Of a stretch of DNA of 64,000 nt, positions 51,707 through 58,897 are shown piece by piece. The notes beneath the pieces were generated by a model. The model made no database searches and was not told where the DNA came from. It saw only the letters and a list, made by a program, of their open reading frames with translations. Positions within the stretch are counted from its first letter, which is position 1; every line of letters begins with the position of its first letter. This DNA comes from Pseudomonadota bacterium (GTDB taxonomy: Bacteria > Myxococcota > Myxococcia > Myxococcales > Myxococcaceae), in assembly GCA_023423535.1 (NCBI GenBank), contig JAFAFL010000057.1:1-64000 (forward strand). The letters are read 5' to 3'. The position numbers were made by a program, and so were the translations under genes.

Positions 51707-53548
51707 CTACTTCCGCCGCTGCGTGGGCGCGGGACGGATGTGCGTCTTGTCCGCGTCCCCCGGCGAAGGCGGCGAGCCCAGATCGTCGTCGAAGAGCGCC
51801 TCTTCGCTGAGCTGTGAGGGCTGCGGCTCGGGCTCCGGCGGACGCAGCGTCCGGCGCACCTGACCACCGGGCGGCGGCGCCATCCGGTTCGAGCCCGGCG
51901 GACCGCTGCGCATCGGCGGGCGCATCGACGAGGGACGAGGGCCGACGGTGTCCTCGTCCTCCCTCTCGCTCATCGCCAGATCCTGCTCGGCGAGGAGGTC
52001 CTGCGAGATCTCCACCTTTGGCTCGTCCATCGTGCCCGACTGCGCGTGCAAGGCAGAGGGCGCCGGACGCTGCAGCGGGTTGCGCGTGGGCGGCGGGGTC
52101 TTGTCGTCGTCGCGCGCCGGGGGGAGCGCGGGGCGTGCCGCGGGACGCGGAGGACTGGCCTGCGCGGTGGAGGCCGGGTGACCGCTGGAGGTCGGCGGCC
52201 TCGGGCGCACGGCGGGCTCGGCTGCGGCGCTCGGAGGCGAGGACGCGGGCGCGGCGGGCACCTGCACCTGGATCTTCTCGGCCTCGCCCTTCGCCTCCTT
52301 CGCCTCGCGCTTGAGCTTGTGCTCGAACTCCTGCCACTCCTCGCGGTACTCGGCGGGATCGGGCTGGCCGGCCTCGCGGTGCTTCAGCGACGGGGCCCAG
52401 CGCGTCTGGAACTCGGTGCCCACCGCGAACTGCGGCGGGGGCGGCACGCCGTAGGTGCGCGGGTCGAAGTACTCGGGCGTGAGGTCGCTGAAGCCGTACG
52501 CGCGGGCGCGGGCCACGAAGTTCGGAACGATGCCGGTGGGCGCGTGGTAGCCGAGGATGTGACCGTCCTCGTCCTTCGTCACCGGGGTGAAGACGAAGAT
52601 GTCCTGGGTGCGGTAGTCGCCCTTGTCGTTGAGCGGGAGCACCTCGGAGAGCGCCGTCGTCTTGCGCGAACCGTCGTGATAGCGCTCGCAGCAGATGATC
52701 ATGTTGATCGCCGACGCGACCTGCGCGCGGATGGCGACCATCGGCAGCTCGATCCCGCTCATCAGGCAGAGCGACTCGATGCGGCGCAGCGTGTCGCTCG
52801 GGGTGTTCGCGTGGGTCGTGGCCAGCGAGCCGCCGTGACCGGTGTTCATCGCCTGCATCAGGTGGAAGGCCTCGCCGCCGCGCACCTCGCCGACGACGAT
52901 GCGGTCCGGCCGAAGACGCAGCGCCGAGTGCAGCAGGTCACCCATGTCCACGCCGCCCTTGCCGAACTTGTCCGGCGGCCGGCTCTCGAAGGGGACGACG
53001 TGGGACTGGTTGAGCTGGAGCTCCGCCGAGTCCTCGATTGTGAGGATGCGCTCGTCGTCGGGGATGAGCGAGGAGACGATGTTCAGCAGCGTCGTCTTGC
53101 CCGAGCCGGTGCCGCCCGCCACGAGCATGTTCAGCTTCGTGTGGATCGCCGCGTCGATGAGCCGCGCCATCGGAGGGGTGAGCGAGCCGAAGCGGATGAG
53201 CGCGTCGATCGTCAGCTTCTCCTTGAAGAACTTGCGGATGGAGATCGTGGTGCCCTTCCGCGCGATGGGCGCGATCACCACGTGGATACGGCTGCCGTCC
53301 GGGAGGCGCGCGTCGAGCCTCGGCTTCTCGTCGTTCAGCGGGCGGCCCATGAACTGCGCCATGTTCCGCGCCGCGCCGAGCAGGCCCTCGTCGCTGAACT
53401 TCACGTGGTCGAGCCGCGTGACCTTGCCCTTCTTCTCGATCCAGATGTCCTCCGGACCGTTGATCATGATTTCGGAGACCGCGGGGTCGTCGAGGTAGGG
53501 CAGGACCGGCTTCAGGAAGGCCCGAAGCGACTCCGAGTACATGGTCAT
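51707..53548 (-). CDS. CpaF-family secretion ATPase with a long disordered tail
   Basis: 613 residues; a second ATG two codons on (53542) is possible. The N-terminal half is a CpaF/TadA-type hexameric ATPase: Walker A GGTGSGKTT (145-153), an Asp box (ILTIEDSAEL), LRPDRIVVGEVRGGEAF and ATTHANTPSDTLRR. The last 190 residues are Pro/Ala/Arg-rich and probably disordered, unusual for CpaF. No other pilus or Tad genes are nearby, so it may serve a distant Tad-like apparatus or another process. The convergent neighbour is the GT51-like gene, six bases away. Confidence 0.85.
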   Translation of the reverse strand: MTMYSESLRAFLKPVLPYLDDPAVSEIMINGPEDIWIEKKGKVTRLDHVKFSDEGLLGAARNMAQFMGRPLNDEKPRLDARLPDGSRIHVVIAPIARKGTTISIRKFFKEKLTIDALIRFGSLTPPMARLIDAAIHTKLNMLVAGGTGSGKTTLLNIVSSLIPDDERILTIEDSAELQLNQSHVVPFESRPPDKFGKGGVDMGDLLHSALRLRPDRIVVGEVRGGEAFHLMQAMNTGHGGSLATTHANTPSDTLRRIESLCLMSGIELPMVAIRAQVASAINMIICCERYHDGSRKTTALSEVLPLNDKGDYRTQDIFVFTPVTKDEDGHILGYHAPTGIVPNFVARARAYGFSDLTPEYFDPRTYGVPPPPQFAVGTEFQTRWAPSLKHREAGQPDPAEYREEWQEFEHKLKREAKEAKGEAEKIQVQVPAAPASSPPSAAAEPAVRPRPPTSSGHPASTAQASPPRPAARPALPPARDDDKTPPPTRNPLQRPAPSALHAQSGTMDEPKVEISQDLLAEQDLAMSEREDEDTVGPRPSSMRPPMRSGPPGSNRMAPPPGGQVRRTLRPPEPEPQPSQLSEEALFDDDLGSPPSPGDADKTHIRPAPTQRRK

Positions 53549-53656
53549 GCGGCCATGCTACCGCGCTCGCGGTCGGATCAGGAGTTGGTCGCGCGCAGGC
53601 GGGGCAGACGGCCGGACGTCATGCGGAGGGCAGGCGGCCGGGCTACGTTCTGGGGC

Positions 53657-54349
53657 ATGGCGGCGAAGAAGGCGAAGAGCGCGAAGACCACGAAGCGGGC
53701 CCCGGTCAGCGCGAAGAAGAAGTCGCAGCAGGGGCGCGCGGTGCCCGTGGCCGCCGAGCCGGTGGCCGCCGAGCCGGAGCGCGCGTTGCCCGCGGCCCCC
53801 GCGCAATCGCCCGAGGACGAGCCGCGTACGGTGGGCGTGGAGCTCGTTCCCGGAACGCCCGGTGGTCTGGAGGAGTCGCTGAAGAAGCTCGGCGCGCAGC
53901 TGGGGAAGTGGGCGAAGAAGGGACGCTACAGCCGGGTGCGGGTGAAGTTCCGCGGCCGGCAGTTGCTTCCGGATCTCCCGCTGGCCGCGGTCGTCGCCGC
54001 CGAAGGGCTCTCGCTGACCTTCCCGCCCGCGCGCGTGCCGGCGCTGCTCGCGCATCTGGCGGGTGGGGCGCTGCTGGAGGTGGAGCTCGTCAACGACTCG
54101 GAGAAGCGGGTGCAGGAGGGACGCGAGGCGCTGCTCTCCGGCGATCTCGACCGAGCGCTGACCCTCTTCCGCGAGGCGGTGGACATGCACGAGGAGAGCG
54201 CGTCCGCGCACCTCAACCTCGGCGTGGCGCTGAAGCTCAGTGGAGACCACCGCGGCGCGCGCGAGCCGCTGGAGCGGGCCCGCGCGCTCGATGCCGAAGG
54301 ACCGGTCGGCGCCGAGGCGGAGAAGGTGTTGAAGACGCTGCGGCCGTGA
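53657..54349 (+). CDS. TPR-containing protein with a Lys/Ala-rich N-terminus
   Basis: 230 residues from the ATG at 53657. The first 60 residues are basic and low-complexity (AAKKAKSAKTTKRAPVSAKK), like histone-tail or DNA-binding segments. A middle domain (about 80-155) is of unknown fold, and a TPR pair closes the protein (NDSEKRVQEGREALLSGD and SAHLNLGVALKLSGDHRG). The tail may bind nucleic acid or acidic partners. Its role is unknown. It is divergent from the CpaF gene with 108 bases between starts. Confidence 0.68.
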   Translation: MAAKKAKSAKTTKRAPVSAKKKSQQGRAVPVAAEPVAAEPERALPAAPAQSPEDEPRTVGVELVPGTPGGLEESLKKLGAQLGKWAKKGRYSRVRVKFRGRQLLPDLPLAAVVAAEGLSLTFPPARVPALLAHLAGGALLEVELVNDSEKRVQEGREALLSGDLDRALTLFREAVDMHEESASAHLNLGVALKLSGDHRGAREPLERARALDAEGPVGAEAEKVLKTLRP

Positions 54350-54373
54350 GGCCCCTTTCGTCCGCTGCGACGC

Positions 54374-55612
54374 TCAGCCGCGCGCGTGTCCCTGCGCTTC
54401 GTGAGGCGCCGCCGCCTTCGCCCCCGCGAGCACGAGCAGCAGCGCGAGCAGGCCGCACCCGAGCATCACGCCGGTCATCGGCAGCGCGGTCCCGTTCGCC
54501 AGCGCGCTGACCAGCGCCGAGGCCACCGCGCCGCACGCGATCTGCAGCGTCCCGAACGCGGAGGAGGCGATGCCCGCCTGCGCGCCCCACGGCGCCATTG
54601 CCGCTGCGGTGGCGTTCGGCAGCACGAGGCCCACCGAGGCGATGGAGAGGAACATCGCCGGCAGCAGCATCCCCAGCCCCGCGCCCGCCGCCGCCACCGT
54701 GAAGAGCACCACCGTGCCCATCGCGGTGACGCAGAGCGCGCCCACCAGCGTGCGGTACACGCCGAAGCGAGGCACGAGCACCCGGTTGAGCTGCGAGAAC
54801 GCGATGAGCCCCGCCGCGTTGGCGCCGAAGATCCAGCCGTAGTGCTGCGGCGAGACTCCGAAGAGGTCGATGAACACGAAGGGCGAGCCGGAGATGTAGG
54901 CGAACATCACCGCCTGCCCCGCGCCGGCCGCGATCGCGAGGCGCACGAAGATGCCGCTGGAGAGCACGGTGCGGAACGAGCGCAACGTCTCTCGCGGAGA
55001 CCGCCTCGTGCGGCGTTCGAGGGGAAGGCTCTCGGGGAGGAAGCGGAGGATGAGGGCCGCCACGGTTGCGGCGGCCGCGAAAAGCACGCCGAAGATCGCG
55101 CGCCAGCCGAGGTGCAGCAGCACCTGCCCGCCCAGCAGCGGCGCAATGATCGGCGCCACGCCCATCACCAGCATCAGCGTCGAGTAGAGCTTCGCGGACT
55201 CGCGTGCATCGAAGAGGTCTCGCACCACCGCGCGAGAGACGACCATGCCCGCACAGCCGCCGAGCGCCTGCACGAAGCGCGCGCCGATGAGCACGCCCAG
55301 GGAGGGCGCGAACGCGCAGGCCAGCGTGGCGACCGCGAAGAGCGCGAGCCCTCCGAGCAGCGGCAGCCGCCGTCCGAACGCATCCGCCAGCGGCCCGTAC
55401 ACCAGCTGCCCGACCGCGAGCCCGGCGAGGTAGCTCGACAAGGAGAGCTGCACGGCCGCGACCGAGGATCCGAGCGCCTCGGCGATGGCCGGGAAGCTCG
55501 GCAGGTACATGTCGATGGTCAAAGGGCCCAGCGCCGCCAGCGCCCCGAGCAGCAGCGCGAGGTTCAGCGGAGAGAGGACCGGATGCGCCAGCGGCGCGCG
55601 TGTGGGTGACAT
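54374..55612 (-). CDS. Bcr/CflA-family multidrug efflux MFS transporter
   Basis: 412 residues with twelve predicted helices. The Bcr/CflA signature DMYLPSFPAIAEAL lies near the N-terminus, and motif A GPLADAFGRR sits between helices two and three. ALGGCAGMVVSRAVVRDLF is typical of this DHA1 subgroup. It should export bicyclomycin, chloramphenicol-like drugs or sulfonamides using protons. It is a single gene without an adjacent regulator. Confidence 0.9.
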   Translation of the reverse strand: MSPTRAPLAHPVLSPLNLALLLGALAALGPLTIDMYLPSFPAIAEALGSSVAAVQLSLSSYLAGLAVGQLVYGPLADAFGRRLPLLGGLALFAVATLACAFAPSLGVLIGARFVQALGGCAGMVVSRAVVRDLFDARESAKLYSTLMLVMGVAPIIAPLLGGQVLLHLGWRAIFGVLFAAAATVAALILRFLPESLPLERRTRRSPRETLRSFRTVLSSGIFVRLAIAAGAGQAVMFAYISGSPFVFIDLFGVSPQHYGWIFGANAAGLIAFSQLNRVLVPRFGVYRTLVGALCVTAMGTVVLFTVAAAGAGLGMLLPAMFLSIASVGLVLPNATAAAMAPWGAQAGIASSAFGTLQIACGAVASALVSALANGTALPMTGVMLGCGLLALLLVLAGAKAAAPHEAQGHARG

Positions 55613-55731
55613 CTGCGTTTCGTCTTAAGCCCGCGGCGATGACCGTGCAGCCGGATGAGGCGGCTCACTCGTCACGACAGGCAGGCAGGCGGGCGGTGGC
55701 GGCAGGGTGTTCCAGCGCGCGTCGGCGCGTG

Positions 55732-56733
55732 TCAGCGCGGCTGGCAGTACTTCACCTGCGAGAGGGGCACGAGCGGGACGTGGTCGAAGGCTATCCAGCG
55801 CGTGGGCGGCTCGGCGCCGTAGACCGGCCACTCGCCCCACGCCTTCAGCACCACGGTCATCGCCTCGCCGCCCTGCGCGTTCTCCACGGCGAAGCGCGTC
55901 CCATCGTCGCGCACCGGCCCGCCCTTCGTCGGGACCGCGTGCGAGGGGACCTCGGTGACGGTCTGGATCTCTCTCGCTGCGTCCACCGGCACGAACGCCG
56001 CGTGCTCGCAGTCGAGGACGAAGACGCCGGAGGAGTCCTTCGCCCAGAGGAACGGGTGCTGGTGGCCGTCCGGCGACACGAGCCACGGGTTGATGATCGC
56101 GGAGGGCCACGGGACCACGCGGCTGTGCAGGTGCTCGCCGGTCGTCACGCGGAAGAAGGAGAGCGCGAGCTTGAAGCCGGAGCTCGGCGTGCCCACCGAG
56201 TAGAGCGCCACGGTCTCCCCGTCCGGGGAGGGAATCGGCTGCGTGAGCGAGATGGGGAAGCGCGCGTCCCGGAGCAGCTCCTCTTCCAGCCACGCCGGCA
56301 GCTCGAGCTCCTTGTGCTCGCCGCTTCGCGTGTCCACGAGCCAGGCGATCGCCGGCTCACCGCTGAAGACGTAGAAGAGGCGCTCTTCGTCGGGGCGCCA
56401 GAAGAGCGGCACGTACTCCAGCGCGCTCTCCCGCTGCTCGCGCCAGGAGGCCGTTTCGGTGAGCTGCGGGATGGCCGCGTCCTTCGGGCCCTCCAGCAGG
56501 ATCGCCGTCCAGTCGCGGCTGTTCGGGTCGGAGTAGTAGGGCGCGGAGGTATCCGTCGTCCGGTAGAGCGACCGCGCGACGAGGATCCGCTCGCCGTCGG
56601 GAGAGAACGCGCCGTTGATCTCGCGCACGACCTCGATGGGCTCGTCGTTGACTCCGCCGCATCCGCCACCGCCACAGGCCCACGTTCCGCCCATCAGCAG
56701 CGCCGCCAGCAGCGTGTTCGTCAGTGCCTTCAT
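55732..56733 (-). CDS. Lipoprotein with WD40-like (TolB-type) repeats
   Basis: 333 residues from the ATG at 56733. A signal peptide ends at TWAC (Cys near 20), followed by a Gly/Cys-rich linker (GGGGCGG). The remainder has repeated beta-propeller strands of TolB type (GAFSPDGERILVARSL, PLFWRPDEERLFYVF, PIPSPDGETVALYSV). It probably forms a surface or periplasmic propeller. A longer start at 56784 lacks a proper signal peptide. Function is unknown. Confidence 0.7.
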   Translation of the reverse strand: MKALTNTLLAALLMGGTWACGGGGCGGVNDEPIEVVREINGAFSPDGERILVARSLYRTTDTSAPYYSDPNSRDWTAILLEGPKDAAIPQLTETASWREQRESALEYVPLFWRPDEERLFYVFSGEPAIAWLVDTRSGEHKELELPAWLEEELLRDARFPISLTQPIPSPDGETVALYSVGTPSSGFKLALSFFRVTTGEHLHSRVVPWPSAIINPWLVSPDGHQHPFLWAKDSSGVFVLDCEHAAFVPVDAAREIQTVTEVPSHAVPTKGGPVRDDGTRFAVENAQGGEAMTVVLKAWGEWPVYGAEPPTRWIAFDHVPLVPLSQVKYCQPR

Positions 56734-56832
56734 CGTGGACTCCACTCCGCGCGTCAGCGGCCCCGCGCTTCCGGTCGCGCACAAAGCACGGTGCGCGGGG
56801 AGTGGCGATGGGGAAGTAGGTCGCGCGCCGAC

Positions 56833-57954
56833 TCACGCGGCGGTGCGACCCTCCCGGCGACGGCGAGCGGGCGCGCCCGGCCACCGGCCCGCGAGCAGCT
56901 CGAGGTACGCACCGCTCTCCACCCACTGCAGCAGGTGCATCAAGCGCCACGCGGGGAAGGGGTGCGACTGGCGCATGGTGAGCAGCGCGGCGACGAGCCC
57001 GTCCATCACCGACGCTCCCTCCATCTTCGCGAGGTCCCGGGCCTGGCGGACGAAGGCGGCGAGAGCCACCGGGCCGCGTGCCCTCGTCGTGCTTCCGGCG
57101 GCGGTCGCGGTGCCGGCGGTGAGCGCGACGAGCAGGCGGATCGAGGCGCCGAGATCCCGGCTCGCGAGGAGTCCCGCTCGATCGCAGGTCAGCTCGGCGC
57201 AGCGGCTCCACTTGTACATGGCGAGCTGCAGCGGGAGGGAGAACAGGCGCAGCGGGCCGATGAGCGAGCCGCCGGTCATCAGCAGCGCGGCGACGGTGCG
57301 GTAGAGGCCGTGCTCCGCGTGCTGGTGTCCGAGCTCGTGCCCGAAGAGCGCGAGCAGCGCCGCGTCGTCGAGCTCGTTCACCATCGAGGAGTAGACGACG
57401 ACCACCCGCTCCTCGACGCCGGCGGTGAACGCGTTGAGCAGCGGGCTCTGCGTGACGTAGAGCGCCGCCGGCCACTCGAGGCCCAGGCGATGGCGGGCGC
57501 GTTCGAGCAGCGCGTGCAGCTCCGGGAGCTGGTCCTCGCCGCAACGGATCGAGCTGCCCATCAACTGCAGGCGCATGCTCCGGTCGAGCAGCTGCTCCAT
57601 CGTCCACTTCACCGCGCGATCGAAGCCGGGCACCGACTTCAACGCGGAGAGCGAACGCGCATCGAGCGGGTGTCCGTACGCGGCCGCGGGCAGCGCGGTC
57701 ATCGGCTCGTCGGCGGAGAGGAACAGCGCGCCTCCACACGCGCCGCAGGTGCAGGCCTCCGGGGTCAGCGCGGCGGAGGAGATCTCGACCTCGTTCTCGC
57801 GCCCGCAGTGACGGCAGCAGAGATCGTGCGTCGGGACCGGCGTGCCCTCGGGCCACAGCGCCGAGCGGAGCGCCTCGTGGTCGGCCCGCGCCTTCGTCTT
57901 GGACACCTTCGACACCTTCGACGACTTCGAAGTCTTCGCGGCCGACAGGGTCAT
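56833..57954 (-). CDS. M48-family metallopeptidase with an N-terminal zinc ribbon
   Basis: 373 residues. A Lys/Ser-rich N-terminus leads to a Cys-rich zinc ribbon (CCRHCG near 46-51 and CTCGACG at 69-75). The M48 core has HELGH with His206 and His210 as ligands and Glu207 as catalyst; AELTCDRAGLL supplies the third ligand. It is a soluble-looking relative of HtpX/BepA-type peptidases that lacks their usual membrane helices, although a hydrophobic patch follows the active site. The ATG overlaps the EcsC gene stop by four bases. Confidence 0.85.
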   Translation of the reverse strand: MTLSAAKTSKSSKVSKVSKTKARADHEALRSALWPEGTPVPTHDLCCRHCGRENEVEISSAALTPEACTCGACGGALFLSADEPMTALPAAAYGHPLDARSLSALKSVPGFDRAVKWTMEQLLDRSMRLQLMGSSIRCGEDQLPELHALLERARHRLGLEWPAALYVTQSPLLNAFTAGVEERVVVVYSSMVNELDDAALLALFGHELGHQHAEHGLYRTVAALLMTGGSLIGPLRLFSLPLQLAMYKWSRCAELTCDRAGLLASRDLGASIRLLVALTAGTATAAGSTTRARGPVALAAFVRQARDLAKMEGASVMDGLVAALLTMRQSHPFPAWRLMHLLQWVESGAYLELLAGRWPGAPARRRREGRTAA

Positions 57955-58763
57955 GCGCGGCCTCGGCTTCCACTGCTCGCGCGGCGGGTGGAGGGCTTCG
58001 GGCGTGAAGCGGGCTTCGACACCTTCGCCTTCACCTTCGATTTCACCTTGGCCTGCACCTTCGGTCCGGCGTCCTTCACGGCGTCACGCTCGTTGCGGCG
58101 CGCGTCGAGCTGCTCGGTGCAGCGATCGCCCACCCGCGAGGTGAGCACCTTGTTCGCCGACGCACCGACGACGATGCCCACCAGCGGCACCGCGCGCACG
58201 AAGCTCTTCGACACCGCGAGCAGCGCCAGTCGCCCGAGCACCGTGGCGAGGAGCTTCGAGACCTGCCTCGGCGTGTAGTTCCACACCGCGGTCCCCTGCG
58301 CCTGCGCGAGGTCCACCAGCACGTTGCCGTGGCTCTTCACGTCGAAGGTGCTCACCGACGCGAGAAGGAACGCCAGCTCGCGCTCGCGCGGCTTCGAGAT
58401 GTCGAACCCGTAGAGCTGCGAGAGGCACAGCGACAGCTCGCACTCGAACTTCAGCGTGAGCGCCATGTCCGCCAGCGCGCCGCCCACGACCGCGATCACG
58501 CTGCCGATGCCCGGCACCAGCGCCGGAAGTGCCGCCGCGCCACCGCTCAGCGCCGAGCGGTTGGAGAACTCACTGACCAGCGCCTTCGCCACGCGGCGCC
58601 GCCAGTCGCCCTCCGCTTCGCCGGGCTTCGGCGGCAGGCGGTCCATGTGCCGCTGCACCAGCGCGATGAGGTCCGCGTCGTCCGAGAGGATGCGTTCCAC
58701 CGCGTTCAAGAGCTGCGTTCCGCGCGCTTCGTCCGTCCGCTGCGGCTGTTCGTCGTTGGGCAT
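57951..58763 (-). CDS. EcsC-like protein
   Basis: 270 residues. The central region (ALPALVPGIGSVIAVVGGALADMALTLKFECEL) carries the Gly-rich hydrophobic hairpin of the EcsC family, which may insert into membranes. A very basic tail (KVQAKVKSKVKAKVSKP and Arg/Ser repeats) follows. The tail would suit binding to nucleic acid or acidic membranes. It is translationally coupled to the M48 peptidase, so the two probably act together in membrane or protein quality control; this is inference. Confidence 0.78.
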   Translation of the reverse strand: MPNDEQPQRTDEARGTQLLNAVERILSDDADLIALVQRHMDRLPPKPGEAEGDWRRRVAKALVSEFSNRSALSGGAAALPALVPGIGSVIAVVGGALADMALTLKFECELSLCLSQLYGFDISKPRERELAFLLASVSTFDVKSHGNVLVDLAQAQGTAVWNYTPRQVSKLLATVLGRLALLAVSKSFVRAVPLVGIVVGASANKVLTSRVGDRCTEQLDARRNERDAVKDAGPKVQAKVKSKVKAKVSKPASRPKPSTRRASSGSRGRA

Positions 58764-58830
58764 TCGGAGAGCTTAGACGCGCAGAGGGGGAGGCGTGGTT
58801 CCGGCCGCTCGGCAGGGGGCATTTCGGGCG

Positions 58831-58859
58831 TTGTTTTCAGGCCGCTCGCAGAGTAGAAA
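58831..58859 (+). promoter_or_regulatory. Candidate housekeeping promoter of gyrA
   Basis: TTGTTT (58831-58836) and TAGAAA (58854-58859) are separated by 17 bases, with the gyrA ATG 38 bases after the -10. A direct repeat GGCCGCTCGCA/GGCCGCTCGGC surrounds it. Each box matches four of six consensus bases. Confidence 0.4.
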
Positions 58860-58897
58860 CTCGCGTCTTTTCGCACGTTTACCGGGACTCTCCGCAC

